From Sulfurospirillum sp. UBA6790 (lineage in GTDB: Bacteria > Campylobacterota > Campylobacteria > Campylobacterales > Sulfurospirillaceae), in assembly GCA_002452855.1 (NCBI GenBank), contig DKFS01000037.1, positions 1 to 13,806 on the forward strand: 13,806 bases of DNA, in the 5' to 3' direction. Below, in pieces: positions 13,653 to 13,806 of this stretch; the stretch's first letter is position 1, and every line of letters starts with the position of its first letter. The translations under genes and the position numbers were made by a program. Below the pieces are notes generated by a model. It was not told where the DNA came from, ran no database searches, and worked only from the letters and a program-made list of their open reading frames with translations.

Positions 13653-13806
13653 ATGAATATCATTGAAGGCAAATTATCCCTTAGTGGCAAAGAAAAAGTA
13701 GCCATCATTAACAGTAGATTTAACCATATTATTACGGATCGTCTTGTTGAAGGTGCCCGTGACGCTTTTATTCGTCATGGCGGTGATGAAAAACATTTAG
13801 ACCTTA
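13653..13806 (+). CDS. ribH: 6,7-dimethyl-8-ribityllumazine synthase, N-terminal part (cut by window end)
   Basis: Penultimate enzyme of riboflavin synthesis; it condenses 5-amino-6-ribitylaminouracil with 3,4-dihydroxy-2-butanone 4-phosphate and usually forms large oligomeric shells. Only the first 51 codons are in the window: [20 protein letters not shown] and then [20 protein letters not shown]. The SRFN motif, which binds the pyrimidine substrate, followed by the LVEGA helix, is characteristic of the family. The start ATG has AAGGA 5 bases upstream (13643-13647). The rest, including the catalytic histidine region, lies past the window end. In Campylobacterota it commonly follows kdsA and precedes nusB, which agrees with its position after kdsA-ovoA here. 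Confidence 0.93.
   Translation, partial: MNIIEGKLSLSGKEKVAIINSRFNHIITDRLVEGARDAFIRHGGDEKHLDL

Noticed and set aside
1..13806. Insertion sequence, phage, toxin-antitoxin, CRISPR array, tRNA or rRNA
   Set aside because: Coding space is filled by recognisable genes with gaps under 200 bases; I saw no transposase, direct-repeat array or cloverleaf sequence.

Overview
The window looks like an ordinary, gene-dense stretch of chromosome from a Campylobacterota bacterium (epsilonproteobacterium), most likely Sulfurospirillum or a close relative. Three things point there. The block der-aroK-trpS-serS-TPR protein, facing away from an EamA transporter-kdsA-ribH block, is, as I recall it, the gene order of Campylobacter jejuni (around Cj0382-Cj0390). 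The DNA is AT-rich, with TATAAT-like -10 boxes and no clear -35 boxes. The TPR protein resembles PflB, a flagellar motor component specific to this phylum. The genus is inferred; the phylum is fairly secure.

Layout. Bases 1-270 are the 3' end of a membrane protein, probably phosphatidylserine synthase (pssA). A -10 box overlaps its stop codon and precedes a 31-codon Leu-ending ORF (317-412), a candidate leader peptide for leuA (462-2021). A perfect 11-bp hairpin separates leuA from the convergent minus-strand operon. That operon reads der (8591), aroK, trpS, serS, pflB (ending at 2063), with spacings from a 14-base overlap to 9 bases, and has a good TATAAT in front of der. An MscS-type channel gene (8647-9717, minus) lies just upstream of der. 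Divergent from mscS is a plus-strand cluster: an EamA/DMT permease, kdsA (overlapping the permease by 4 bases), ovoA 2 bases further on, and the start of ribH, cut by the window end.

Function. The genes are mostly housekeeping: leucine synthesis (LeuA), aromatic amino acid synthesis (AroK), tRNA charging (TrpS, SerS), ribosome assembly (Der), LPS Kdo synthesis (KdsA) and riboflavin (RibH). Two accessory genes are set into this frame: ovoA, for the redox thiol ovothiol, between kdsA and ribH; and pflB, for the flagellar motor disk, at the end of the der operon.

I found no clearly new multi-gene system, mobile element, CRISPR array, tRNA or rRNA. The two signals I consider most worth checking are a strongly over-represented palindrome, TTTACATGTAAA (four full 12-bp copies plus two partial ones in 13.8 kb), and the putative leuA leader peptide with a long-range stem over its ribosome binding site.
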